The translations under genes and the position numbers were made by a program. Below, in pieces: positions 1-6,365 of a stretch of DNA of 8,349 nucleotides. Positions within the stretch are counted from its first letter, which is position 1. Each line of letters begins with the position of its first letter. The notes beneath the pieces were generated by a model that was given only the letters and a program-made list of their open reading frames with translations, did no database searches and was not told where the DNA came from. The DNA is taken from NCBI GenBank assembly GCA_014378285.1, contig JACMNZ010000035.1, positions 1 through 8,349 of the forward strand. The letters are read 5' to 3'. The stretch is from Pseudopedobacter sp. (GTDB taxonomy: Bacteria; Bacteroidota; Bacteroidia; Sphingobacteriales; Sphingobacteriaceae).

Positions 1-611
1 AATCTGTTTATGATTTCAATGAGTTTGGTTATACAGGGATTTCTTTTGAAGGAAGAGTAAAAGACGGTAAACCGGAAGGAATTTGGTCTAGCAATCTTGT
101 TTATTCAAGAAGCCCTTCAGAATATATTGGAGTTGAAAGATTTGAAGACGGGAAATTTAAAATTTCTAATTATAACTACCCAAAAAACTTTTCCCCAAAA
201 AGTAGTTTAGTAAAGTTCCATCCTGTTTTTACCGCGGAAAATGCCCAAGCCTTGACTTTTAAAAACTGTACAATTGATGATAATCAAGGCTATAATTTCT
301 ATCTGCAAAATTATTTAAACAGCACCATTATTTTTGAAAGATCGGATGTTTTGCCTCAAGAACCCTTTGAGGTAAAATTGGATATTGATAATTACGGGAA
401 AGTTAAAAACGTAAACATTCCAGAAGGATTAGACTTAGAATTAACAAATGTTTTGAAACAAGTATTGTTAGATGTTCCCTATTTTATCCCATCCTATATA
501 AAAGGAAAAACCATTTCAGACATTTTAATTCTCAAATTATCTATTATTCAAGATAATGACAATAGAGCTTTTATCGGTTATCCTGATATTAAAAGAACCA
601 AAGGCAAATAA
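1..611 (+). CDS. Partial hypothetical protein with a MORN-type repeat and a TonB C-terminal-like domain (5' end outside window)
   Basis: The reading frame is open from base 3 to the TAA at 609-611, giving 202 residues with no convincing start inside the window. A TTG at 252 is in frame, but coding sequence clearly continues upstream of it, so the gene is cut by the window edge. Residues about 9-28 (FEGRVKDGKPEGIW and flanks) fit the G-x-x-x-D-G-K-x-x-G-x-W pattern of MORN/YwqK-type repeats, which usually come in series, so more may lie upstream. Residues about 118-182 resemble the TonB C-terminal fold: VKLDIDNYGKVKNVNI is followed by a helix-like stretch, then VPYFIPSYIKGK and a final hydrophobic strand. 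This matches the family pattern of a strand, D-x-x-G-x-V, a helix, P-x-F-x-P and G-K. Similar domains occur in many Bacteroidota envelope proteins that are not true TonB. No function is assigned. It is probably exported, but the N-terminus is not visible. The frame assignment is firm; the domain calls are by eye. Confidence 0.75.
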   Translation, partial: SVYDFNEFGYTGISFEGRVKDGKPEGIWSSNLVYSRSPSEYIGVERFEDGKFKISNYNYPKNFSPKSSLVKFHPVFTAENAQALTFKNCTIDDNQGYNFYLQNYLNSTIIFERSDVLPQEPFEVKLDIDNYGKVKNVNIPEGLDLELTNVLKQVLLDVPYFIPSYIKGKTISDILILKLSIIQDNDNRAFIGYPDIKRTKGK

Positions 612-616
612 ATTTG
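609..616 (+). promoter_or_regulatory. Possible Bacteroidota -7 promoter element for glgA-glgC
   Basis: TAAATTTG is an exact match to the Bacteroidota sigma-ABfA -7 consensus TAnnTTTG. It lies about 150 bases ahead of the glgA start and overlaps the stop codon of the upstream gene. I see no TTG-type -33 element at the usual distance upstream, and such short AT-rich matches occur often by chance. This is a weak candidate only. Confidence 0.2.
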
Positions 617-764
617 TATAATTTTTATCGTTATGATTAATTAATCGCACCTATAACCATAAAATGTTAGAAAATTATTAAATTTTCTCAAATCCAAATT
701 TTCTTAATTAGAATACTTGAAATCTGCAAAAGATTTATCTAATTTAAGCTTCACAAAATAAAGG
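612..764 (+). other. AT-rich leader between the upstream gene and glgA
   Basis: This non-coding stretch separates the first gene from the glycogen operon and presumably carries the glgA promoter and 5' leader. It holds two small symmetrical sequences. One is the 12-base palindrome GATTAATTAATC at 635-646. The other is an 8-bp inverted repeat, AGAAAATT / AATTTTCT, at 669-676 and 681-688 around a 4-base loop. Both are nearly all A/T, so the hairpins would be weak and may be chance. There is no GC-rich stem with a T-run, so no classical terminator for the upstream gene is visible. No riboswitch-like structure was recognised. Confidence 0.35.
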
Positions 765-2186
765 ATGAATGTTTTAAATTTAAGTGCTGAGTGTTATCCA
801 GTTGCTAAAGCTGGCGGCTTAGGCGATGTGGTTGGTGCCTTACCAAAATACCTGAAAGAATTGGGTGTTAACGCCATGGTTATAATGCCTTATTACCAAA
901 GAAAATTTGTAGCCGAAAACACATTTGAATCCGTTTACAAAGGCATCTCTAAACTAGGTTACCGCACTTTTGATTTTGATATCTTAAAAGAAGCAAATAA
1001 TGTTTTAGGTTTTGAATTGTACTTAGTAAAAATACCTGATTTATTAGACAGACCAGATATTTATTCCTATCCTGATGAAAGCGAACAATTTATAGCTTTT
1101 CAATTAGCGGTCTTAGAATGGGTTATAGCAACCAATAAACCTGTAGATGTTTTTCATTGTCATGATCACCATACGGGGCTAATTCCGTTTCTATTAAAAT
1201 ATTCTTCCAAATTTAATTCTTTAGCAGATAAGGTAAGCGTATTTACCATCCATAATGCACAATATCAAGGCTGGTTAGGCTGGGAGAAAATGTATTATTT
1301 GCCAGATATTGACGGCACAAAAGGAGGAATGTTAGAATGGGGCGACTGTATAAATCCATTAGCCTCTGCCATTAAATGTTGTTGGGCATACACCACAGTT
1401 TCCCCTAGTTATTTAGAAGAATTAAAACATAATTCTAACCGATTAGAATTTTTGTTTGAGCTGGAACCACAAAAGGGTACAGGAATTTTAAATGGGATAG
1501 ATGTTGACGTTTGGAACCCAGCTACAGACCCAATGTTATCTTTTAATTATTCTAAAACTACCGTAAAAGCCAATAAACTAAAAAACAAGCAAGAACTTTG
1601 TGAAAAATTTGGGTTAAATCCAGATAAACCTTTAATCACTTTTATAGGGAGGTTAGTTGCCGAAAAAGGAGCTGATAAATTGGTAGAATTAATCAGGGAA
1701 ATCAGCTTAAGAAATCAGGATGAATTTTGCTTTCTAATTTTGGGTTCTGGGGAAAAGGGAATAGAAAACGATCTAAAAGAAATGCAATCCTATTTAAAAC
1801 ATTATAATTGCTACATAGGTTATGATGAGGAATTGTCTCATAAAATATACGCTTCCGCTGATTTTATATTAATGCCCTCTAGAGTTGAGCCATGCGGTTT
1901 AAACCAACTTTACGCTCTAAGATATGGCGCAATTCCAATTGTAAGATCAACCGGAGGATTGAAAGATTCTATTGTTGATTTTGATAATGAGGGCGGTTAT
2001 GGTATCAGATTTGATAATTTAGAATTAATGGAAATGGTGGTTGCTATTCAAAGGGCTATCAATTTATATCACAATCATAAAAAACTAGACCAATTACGAA
2101 AACTGATGATGGGATTAGATTTTTCTTGGGGAAAGTCAGCAAACACATATTACCAATTGTATAAACGCTTAACCAAATTAACATGA
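765..2186 (+). CDS. glgA: Glycogen synthase (ADP-glucose type, glycosyltransferase family 5)
   Basis: GlgA transfers glucose from ADP-glucose to the non-reducing end of a growing alpha-1,4-glucan in the cytoplasm. The 473-residue protein is normal length for the family (E. coli 477). The N-terminal GT5 domain opens with SAECYPVAKAGGLGD; K15 in KAGGL corresponds to the ADP-glucose-binding lysine of the K-x-G-G-L motif. HCHDHHTGLIP (131-141) is the conserved His-containing acceptor/donor motif. The C-terminal Rossmann domain has FIGRLVAEKG (293-302), with R296 and K301 matching the phosphate-contacting Arg/Lys pair. PSRVEPCGLNQ follows, with E375 as the catalytic-site glutamate, then STGGL (395-399). 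All key residues are present, with no frameshift. ATG 765 is chosen because an in-frame TAA sits at 759-761 and the N-terminus fits the family exactly. There is no usable Shine-Dalgarno: the AAGG touches the start codon, which is common in Bacteroidota. The gene overlaps glgC by four bases, so the two are one operon. Confidence 0.97.
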   Translation: MNVLNLSAECYPVAKAGGLGDVVGALPKYLKELGVNAMVIMPYYQRKFVAENTFESVYKGISKLGYRTFDFDILKEANNVLGFELYLVKIPDLLDRPDIYSYPDESEQFIAFQLAVLEWVIATNKPVDVFHCHDHHTGLIPFLLKYSSKFNSLADKVSVFTIHNAQYQGWLGWEKMYYLPDIDGTKGGMLEWGDCINPLASAIKCCWAYTTVSPSYLEELKHNSNRLEFLFELEPQKGTGILNGIDVDVWNPATDPMLSFNYSKTTVKANKLKNKQELCEKFGLNPDKPLITFIGRLVAEKGADKLVELIREISLRNQDEFCFLILGSGEKGIENDLKEMQSYLKHYNCYIGYDEELSHKIYASADFILMPSRVEPCGLNQLYALRYGAIPIVRSTGGLKDSIVDFDNEGGYGIRFDNLELMEMVVAIQRAINLYHNHKKLDQLRKLMMGLDFSWGKSANTYYQLYKRLTKLT

Positions 2187-3457
2187 TAGAAGAAAAAGTT
2201 ATTTCCATTATCCTAGGTGGAGGTCAAGGGTCTCGCCTTTCACCTTTAACCGCAACAAGATCAAAACCAGCAGTACCAATTGCAGGTAAATATAGATTAG
2301 TAGATATTCCAATTTCAAATTGTATCAATTCTAGGTTAAGAAGAATGTTTGTGTTAACACAGTTTAACTCGGCATCTTTAAATAAGCATATTAAAAACAC
2401 CTATAATTTTAGTTTCTTTAGCAATTCTTTCGTAGATATTTTAGCTGCAGAGCAAACTCCAGGAAATGAAGGATGGTACCAAGGAACCGCCGATGCGGTA
2501 CGACAAAGTTTACATCACCTTAACCAACACGATTTCGAATACGTGTTGATATTATCTGGAGACCAACTCTATCAAATGGATTTTTGTGAGATGATAGAAA
2601 ATCACGTCTCAAAAAAGGCAGATATTACTTTAGCCACAATTCCTGTAAACGCAAAAGATGGTACTAGCTTTGGTATTTTAAAAGCGAACCATGATAATGA
2701 GATTACCACTTTTACAGAGAAACCAAATGCCGAAAAAATTATAGGATGGGAATCTGAAGTAGGGCCAGAAATGGAAGCACAAGGACGATTATACTTAGCT
2801 TCTATGGGTATTTATCTTTTTAATAAAGATGTTTTAATAAGCATGTTAGAAGGTAATGAGCGTCATGATTTTGGTAAAGAGATTATTCCTGATGCAATTG
2901 GAGGAAATAAAAAAGTATTGAGCTACCAATATGAAGGTTATTGGACAGATATAGGTAATATAGATTCTTTTTTTGAAGCTAATTTAGGTTTAACGGATGA
3001 TATTCCAAAGTTTGATCTTTTCAATAAAAACTCCATTTATTCAAGGGCTAGAATGTTACCTCCAAGTAAAATATCGGGTACAAGATTAGATAAAGTAATT
3101 ATTGCTGATGGCTGTATTATTGGTGCCGAAGAAATACACCGATCTGTAATAGGTATAAGAACCCGTATTGGACGGGGGACAAAAATTTCCAATTGTTATG
3201 TGATGGGAAGCGACTATTATCAAACCATAGAAGAAATGGCGGATCTTAATAAATCTCATAAACCATTAACTGGAATTGGCGAAGATTGCGTTATTAATAA
3301 TGCTATTTTAGATAAAAATTGTTTTATAGGAAATAATGTAACTATCAACGGTGGATCACATTTAGAAGCTACCGACACCGATAAATACACTATAAAAGAA
3401 GGTATTATTGTAATTAAGAAAAATGCCGTTATTGAAGACGGAACCGTAATTGGATAA
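2183..3457 (+). CDS. glgC: Glucose-1-phosphate adenylyltransferase (ADP-glucose pyrophosphorylase)
   Basis: GlgC makes ADP-glucose and pyrophosphate from ATP and glucose-1-phosphate, the regulated first step of bacterial glycogen synthesis. The 424-residue protein is close to usual length (E. coli 431). The nucleotidyltransferase domain (about 1-270) shows LGGGQGSRL (11-19), KPAVPIAGKYRLVD (28-41), WYQGTADAV (98-106), SGDQLY with catalytic D127, FTEKP (177-181, K180 for glucose-1-phosphate), ASMGIYLF (206-213) and YWTDIGN (253-259). From about 290 to the end is the left-handed beta-helix domain that carries allosteric sites and mediates tetramer contacts. The position matching E. coli activator Lys39 is T25. 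K378 (LDKN) and K413 (IKKNA) match the two regulatory lysines of the cyanobacterial/plant enzymes as I recall them. The start ATG overlaps the glgA stop (ATGA), suggesting translational coupling; no Shine-Dalgarno is visible. The gene ends in a double TAA, 19 bases before a terminator. Confidence 0.97.
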   Translation: MIEEKVISIILGGGQGSRLSPLTATRSKPAVPIAGKYRLVDIPISNCINSRLRRMFVLTQFNSASLNKHIKNTYNFSFFSNSFVDILAAEQTPGNEGWYQGTADAVRQSLHHLNQHDFEYVLILSGDQLYQMDFCEMIENHVSKKADITLATIPVNAKDGTSFGILKANHDNEITTFTEKPNAEKIIGWESEVGPEMEAQGRLYLASMGIYLFNKDVLISMLEGNERHDFGKEIIPDAIGGNKKVLSYQYEGYWTDIGNIDSFFEANLGLTDDIPKFDLFNKNSIYSRARMLPPSKISGTRLDKVIIADGCIIGAEEIHRSVIGIRTRIGRGTKISNCYVMGSDYYQTIEEMADLNKSHKPLTGIGEDCVINNAILDKNCFIGNNVTINGGSHLEATDTDKYTIKEGIIVIKKNAVIEDGTVIG

Positions 3458-3476
3458 TAAAAATTTGTGATGATAT

Positions 3477-3508
3477 AAAAAAAGCAGTTGAAATTCAGCT
3501 GTTTTTTT
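3477..3508 (+). terminator. Rho-independent terminator after glgC, probably bidirectional
   Basis: The stem GCAGTTGA (3484-3491) pairs with TTCAGCTGT (within 3495-3502), with two G-U wobbles and a loop of three to five bases. It is flanked by seven As on the left (3477-3483) and seven Ts on the right (3502-3508), which extend the stem and supply the U-run. Because the A-run becomes a U-run on the other strand, it can also stop transcription arriving from the minus-strand receptor gene. It starts 19 bases after the glgC stop codon. Confidence 0.85.
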
Positions 3509-3547
3509 GTTTTAGGTAATTTTATTCTTAAACCAATGGTAAGAGAC

Positions 3548-3607
3548 ATCTCACAAATAAGTTGCCAATCTATCTACGTCAAACTCATGACAACCTATTT
3601 GTGAGAT
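3548..3607. repeat. Long inverted repeat (two 17-base arms) in the convergent intergenic region
   Basis: The left arm ATCTCACAAATAAGTTG (3548-3564) is the reverse complement of the right arm CAACCTATTTGTGAGAT (3591-3607) except for one A-C mismatch, with a 26-base loop between. Short outer arms AAACCA (3530-3535) and TGGTTT (3611-3616) may extend the symmetry across an asymmetric internal loop. There is no T-run directly after the stem, and a good terminator already lies upstream. It is more likely a palindromic interspersed element or the remnant of one than a terminator, but copy number cannot be judged from one window. Confidence 0.7.
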
Positions 3608-3821
3608 CTTTGGTTTTTCAAGATAACGCCTTAAAAGCTGAAAGTACTGAAATTGCCCTATGGAATTGTTTGGTGTAAAAATGCCCAAATTTGAATTTAT
3701 ATAGATTTTAATAATTAATTACACAATTATTTGATGTAATATTCATCAATACAGGTTTTTAGCTTTAAGCTTTGCGCCTGCTAAGAAGCAGACTGTCATT
3801 TAGCTTACAAACTTTATGTAA

Positions 3822-6254
3822 TTACTGCCCAACCCTCACCTTTTCATCCTCTACGTTAGATTTTCTTTTTTGATAATCTTTAACGGTTTGCTTGCCTATT
3901 TTATAACTGAAGCTTAACCTAATGCTTTGGGTTTCAGTTTTATCTTTTGCGATCAGATTTATACCTGCCAAATTTGTTAAATATCTATTACTATTAGAGT
4001 TAATTATATCTGTAACCACTACTCTTACACTTCCTCTTTTTTGAAAAACAGACTTACTAATTCCAAAATTCATATAATATAATGGTTTGAAATGATAAAC
4101 CGCATAAGCCGTAGGCGTTTCATAAAGCATGTTTATTGTTGCTTTTATAGTTTTTGGCAAAAGAAAATTATGGTTTAACATGATCGACGCATTTAAACTG
4201 CTGTTATAGATAACTTTATTGGCCGCATCTATATACTTAAAAAACTCCTTGTTTCCTTCGGCAGATAAATTAATATCATACCATTTAGAAATTGTTATGG
4301 GAATAGCTGCAGAAACGCCAAAAGTTTGCCTGTAATCAAAGTTTTGCATGCTTGCAATGGCTACATTGTTTCTTAAATTTTGCGTGTAAACGGTATAAAC
4401 AAAATTGGTAGTATAGTTATAATGCACATCAAAAACGTACTTTGCATCAAGTTCCCACTCTAATTTTGTGCTGTTTATGTAAGAAGGTTTTAATTGTGGA
4501 TTCCCTTGATTATAAGTAAACTGATCTAAAAAATAAGAGAACGGATTTATTTGATCATACCTTGGTCTTGTAATTCCTTTATTATAGCTTAAGGCCAATT
4601 TATTTGCTTTATCTAACTGTTTGGAGATGCTTAAGTTTGGGAACAGGCTAAAGTAATTTCTATTTATTAAATGTTTATTATCACTTGTATCGCCTTTGGC
4701 AAATGTTTGTTCCAATCTTACACCCATCGAAAAACTATTCTCCTCTGATTGATAACTGTAATTGGTATAACCTGCAATAATATTTTCCTGATATCTAAAG
4801 AAAATATTTGGGTTTTGGATATATGTTTTCCCTGATTGGATGTTTATGATTCTGTTGTTAGCTATGTCTACTGCATTTGCCTTAAACCCAAACTCTAAAA
4901 GAGACTTTTTGCCTGATGGCAATGCGTAATCTATATTACCGCTAATGATATTTATTTTAGATGGTGTTTGGTTATTGAATATTAATGGAGCTTTATATTC
5001 CGTATTATTTTTATTTAAATAAACGCTGTTCAAATTTTCTTCCGATTTTCTGTTAAAATTTAAAAAATCTACCGCAGCACTAAAAGTTTTGCCTTTTTTA
5101 TCCAAATCCTTTTTATACCGCAGATTTCCTGAGAGATTGGTAAGCAAACGATTTTCTGATGAAAATGAATTTACTGTCGAGTCTAAACTACCCTCGTTAC
5201 TTATCAAACTTTGGTTCAATTCTTTAGAGAACATCTTATTGCTAAAGGTATTTACCAATAACGATAAAGATTGCTTTTCATCAAACTGATAATCATAACC
5301 TAAAATAATATTATGATTATTCCTTGTCTTGGTGTCATTGTTAGTAACATCAAAAAACTTATTTGTAAAAACGGGTCTATTTGTAGAAGAAACTGTTCTA
5401 AATAAAAAAGTTTGGTCTAATGCTTTAATTTTTGCGTAATCATAATTGAGGTATAAATTACTTTTAGCGGTTCTTTTGTTGATGTTTATACCGGTATTGT
5501 ATCTATAATTTATTCCTACGCCACCACCAGTAGAAATGGTTGCATTTGTGCCAATATTTTTCTCTTTTTTAAATCTGATGTTGATAATTCCTCCATTAAA
5601 CGCTGCGTCATATTTGGCAGAATTAGCATCAATAATCTCAATTTTTTCGATATTATTAGTTGGTAGGTTTTTTAAATAATCTATAAGCTCCGTACCTGTT
5701 AAATTACTCGGTTTCTCATCAATAAAAACAGCGATGTTGTTTTTGCCATTTAAACTAAGCTCGCTATTCTTGATGTTGATGCCTGGTAAGGTCTCAAAAA
5801 TCTCATATCCGGTACTGCCTAATCCAAAAACACTACTTTCTAGATTTAATATTGTTTTGCCTAATTTTCTTTCTATATAAGGCTTTCTGGTGCTAACTAT
5901 AACTTCTTTTAACTGTTTGTCTAATTTTTCTAAAGTTATTATACCTAAAGAAATAGGATTTATATTTTTATCGATATTGATTACCTCACTGTATTTATTT
6001 TGATAACCTATATTCCTTAAAGCGATTAAATATTTTCCTTCTTTAACATTATCAAACTTAAAGAATCCTTCCTTATTGGTAATTGAGGATTTAATAATTG
6101 CAGAATCTTTTTGATTAATTAGAAAAACATTAACTCCTGAAGCTGGCGTTCCTAAAAAAAATACTTTGCCGCCAATTGTTCCTGTTTTGTTTTGCGAAAA
6201 ACAAAACAAACAATAAAATATAAGAATCAATGAAATAAAAAAACTATTAATCAT
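3822..6254 (-). CDS. Outer membrane beta-barrel protein, TonB-dependent-receptor-like with carboxypeptidase-regulatory-like N-terminus
   Basis: The 810-residue product has an N-terminal hydrophobic segment (about 4-19, ending CFSQ) fitting a Sec signal peptide cleaved near residue 20-22. Residues about 24-110 form a carboxypeptidase-regulatory-like beta-sandwich: GTIGGKVFFLGTPASGVNVF, then TNKEGFFKFDNVKEGKY and RNIGYQ. Residues about 115-228 form a plug-like domain (EVIVSTRKPYIERKLGKTI, FETLPGI, NIAVFIDEKPSNLTG, IEKIEIIDANSAKYDA, GGIINIRFKK). The rest is a long series of alternating beta-strands typical of the outer-membrane beta-barrel family of Bacteroidota. The plug and barrel style match the OMP_b-brl_3 type rather than SusC. 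Such proteins sit in the outer membrane and may import an unknown ligand. No SusD-like lipoprotein, sigma/anti-sigma pair or substrate-processing enzyme is adjacent, so the substrate cannot be inferred. ATG 6254 gives the signal peptide at the correct place. The gene appears monocistronic, 111 bases downstream of the pspC-type gene. Confidence 0.88.
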   Translation of the reverse strand: MINSFFISLILIFYCLFCFSQNKTGTIGGKVFFLGTPASGVNVFLINQKDSAIIKSSITNKEGFFKFDNVKEGKYLIALRNIGYQNKYSEVINIDKNINPISLGIITLEKLDKQLKEVIVSTRKPYIERKLGKTILNLESSVFGLGSTGYEIFETLPGINIKNSELSLNGKNNIAVFIDEKPSNLTGTELIDYLKNLPTNNIEKIEIIDANSAKYDAAFNGGIINIRFKKEKNIGTNATISTGGGVGINYRYNTGININKRTAKSNLYLNYDYAKIKALDQTFLFRTVSSTNRPVFTNKFFDVTNNDTKTRNNHNIILGYDYQFDEKQSLSLLVNTFSNKMFSKELNQSLISNEGSLDSTVNSFSSENRLLTNLSGNLRYKKDLDKKGKTFSAAVDFLNFNRKSEENLNSVYLNKNNTEYKAPLIFNNQTPSKINIISGNIDYALPSGKKSLLEFGFKANAVDIANNRIINIQSGKTYIQNPNIFFRYQENIIAGYTNYSYQSEENSFSMGVRLEQTFAKGDTSDNKHLINRNYFSLFPNLSISKQLDKANKLALSYNKGITRPRYDQINPFSYFLDQFTYNQGNPQLKPSYINSTKLEWELDAKYVFDVHYNYTTNFVYTVYTQNLRNNVAIASMQNFDYRQTFGVSAAIPITISKWYDINLSAEGNKEFFKYIDAANKVIYNSSLNASIMLNHNFLLPKTIKATINMLYETPTAYAVYHFKPLYYMNFGISKSVFQKRGSVRVVVTDIINSNSNRYLTNLAGINLIAKDKTETQSIRLSFSYKIGKQTVKDYQKRKSNVEDEKVRVGQ

Positions 6255-6332
6255 TAAAAAGGCACTGTAAAAATCAAATTGTAACCGTTGAATTTAAATA
6301 ATTATTTTAATAGTTAAACAAAAAAGTCATCC

Positions 6333-6357
6333 TTATTTAAAATAGTTTTTAAAATAA
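6333..6357. repeat. A/T-only hairpin between the pspC-type gene and the receptor gene
   Basis: TTATTTAAAA (6333-6342) pairs with TTTTAAAATAA (6347-6357) as ten A-T pairs with one bulged A and a four-base loop. On the minus strand it begins nine bases after the stop codon of the pspC-type gene, and a run of six Ts follows about 13 bases beyond the stem. It could be a weak terminator for the padR-pspC operon, but the stem has no G-C pairs and the T-run is not adjacent, so this is tentative. Confidence 0.3.
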
Positions 6358-6365
6358 ATTATCTC

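Larger units (their letters stand above)
3458..3821. other. Convergent intergenic region, no gene seen
   Basis: This 364-base gap lies between the ends of glgC (plus) and the receptor-like gene (minus). It holds the terminator at 3477-3508 and the long inverted repeat at 3548-3607. The remaining 200 bases contain no open frame of useful length on either strand. Two minor symmetries occur there: TTGATG / CATCAA at 3731-3736 and 3744-3749, and CTGCT / AGCAG at 3778-3782 and 3787-3791. Neither is followed by a clear T-run on either strand, so neither is called a terminator. Confidence 0.6.

Noticed and set aside
252..611. A separate 119-residue gene starting at TTG 252
   Set aside because: The same frame is open with protein-like sequence, including a MORN-type repeat, back to base 3, so TTG 252 is internal to a gene cut by the window edge.
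761..764. AAGG as the glgA ribosome binding site
   Set aside because: It directly abuts the ATG with no spacer, so it cannot work as a normal Shine-Dalgarno. Bacteroidota often start translation without one.
3256..3549. Minus-strand open frame of 97 codons
   Set aside because: It lies opposite the well-supported 3' end of glgC and the terminator, and the protein has no recognisable features. It is a shadow frame.
3778..3791. CTGCT / AGCAG hairpin as a terminator for the receptor-like gene
   Set aside because: The stem has only five pairs and no T-run follows on the minus strand. The terminator at 3477-3508 can serve both directions.
5089..5289. Plus-strand open frame of 66 codons
   Set aside because: It lies wholly opposite the beta-barrel gene and has no family-like sequence or start context.
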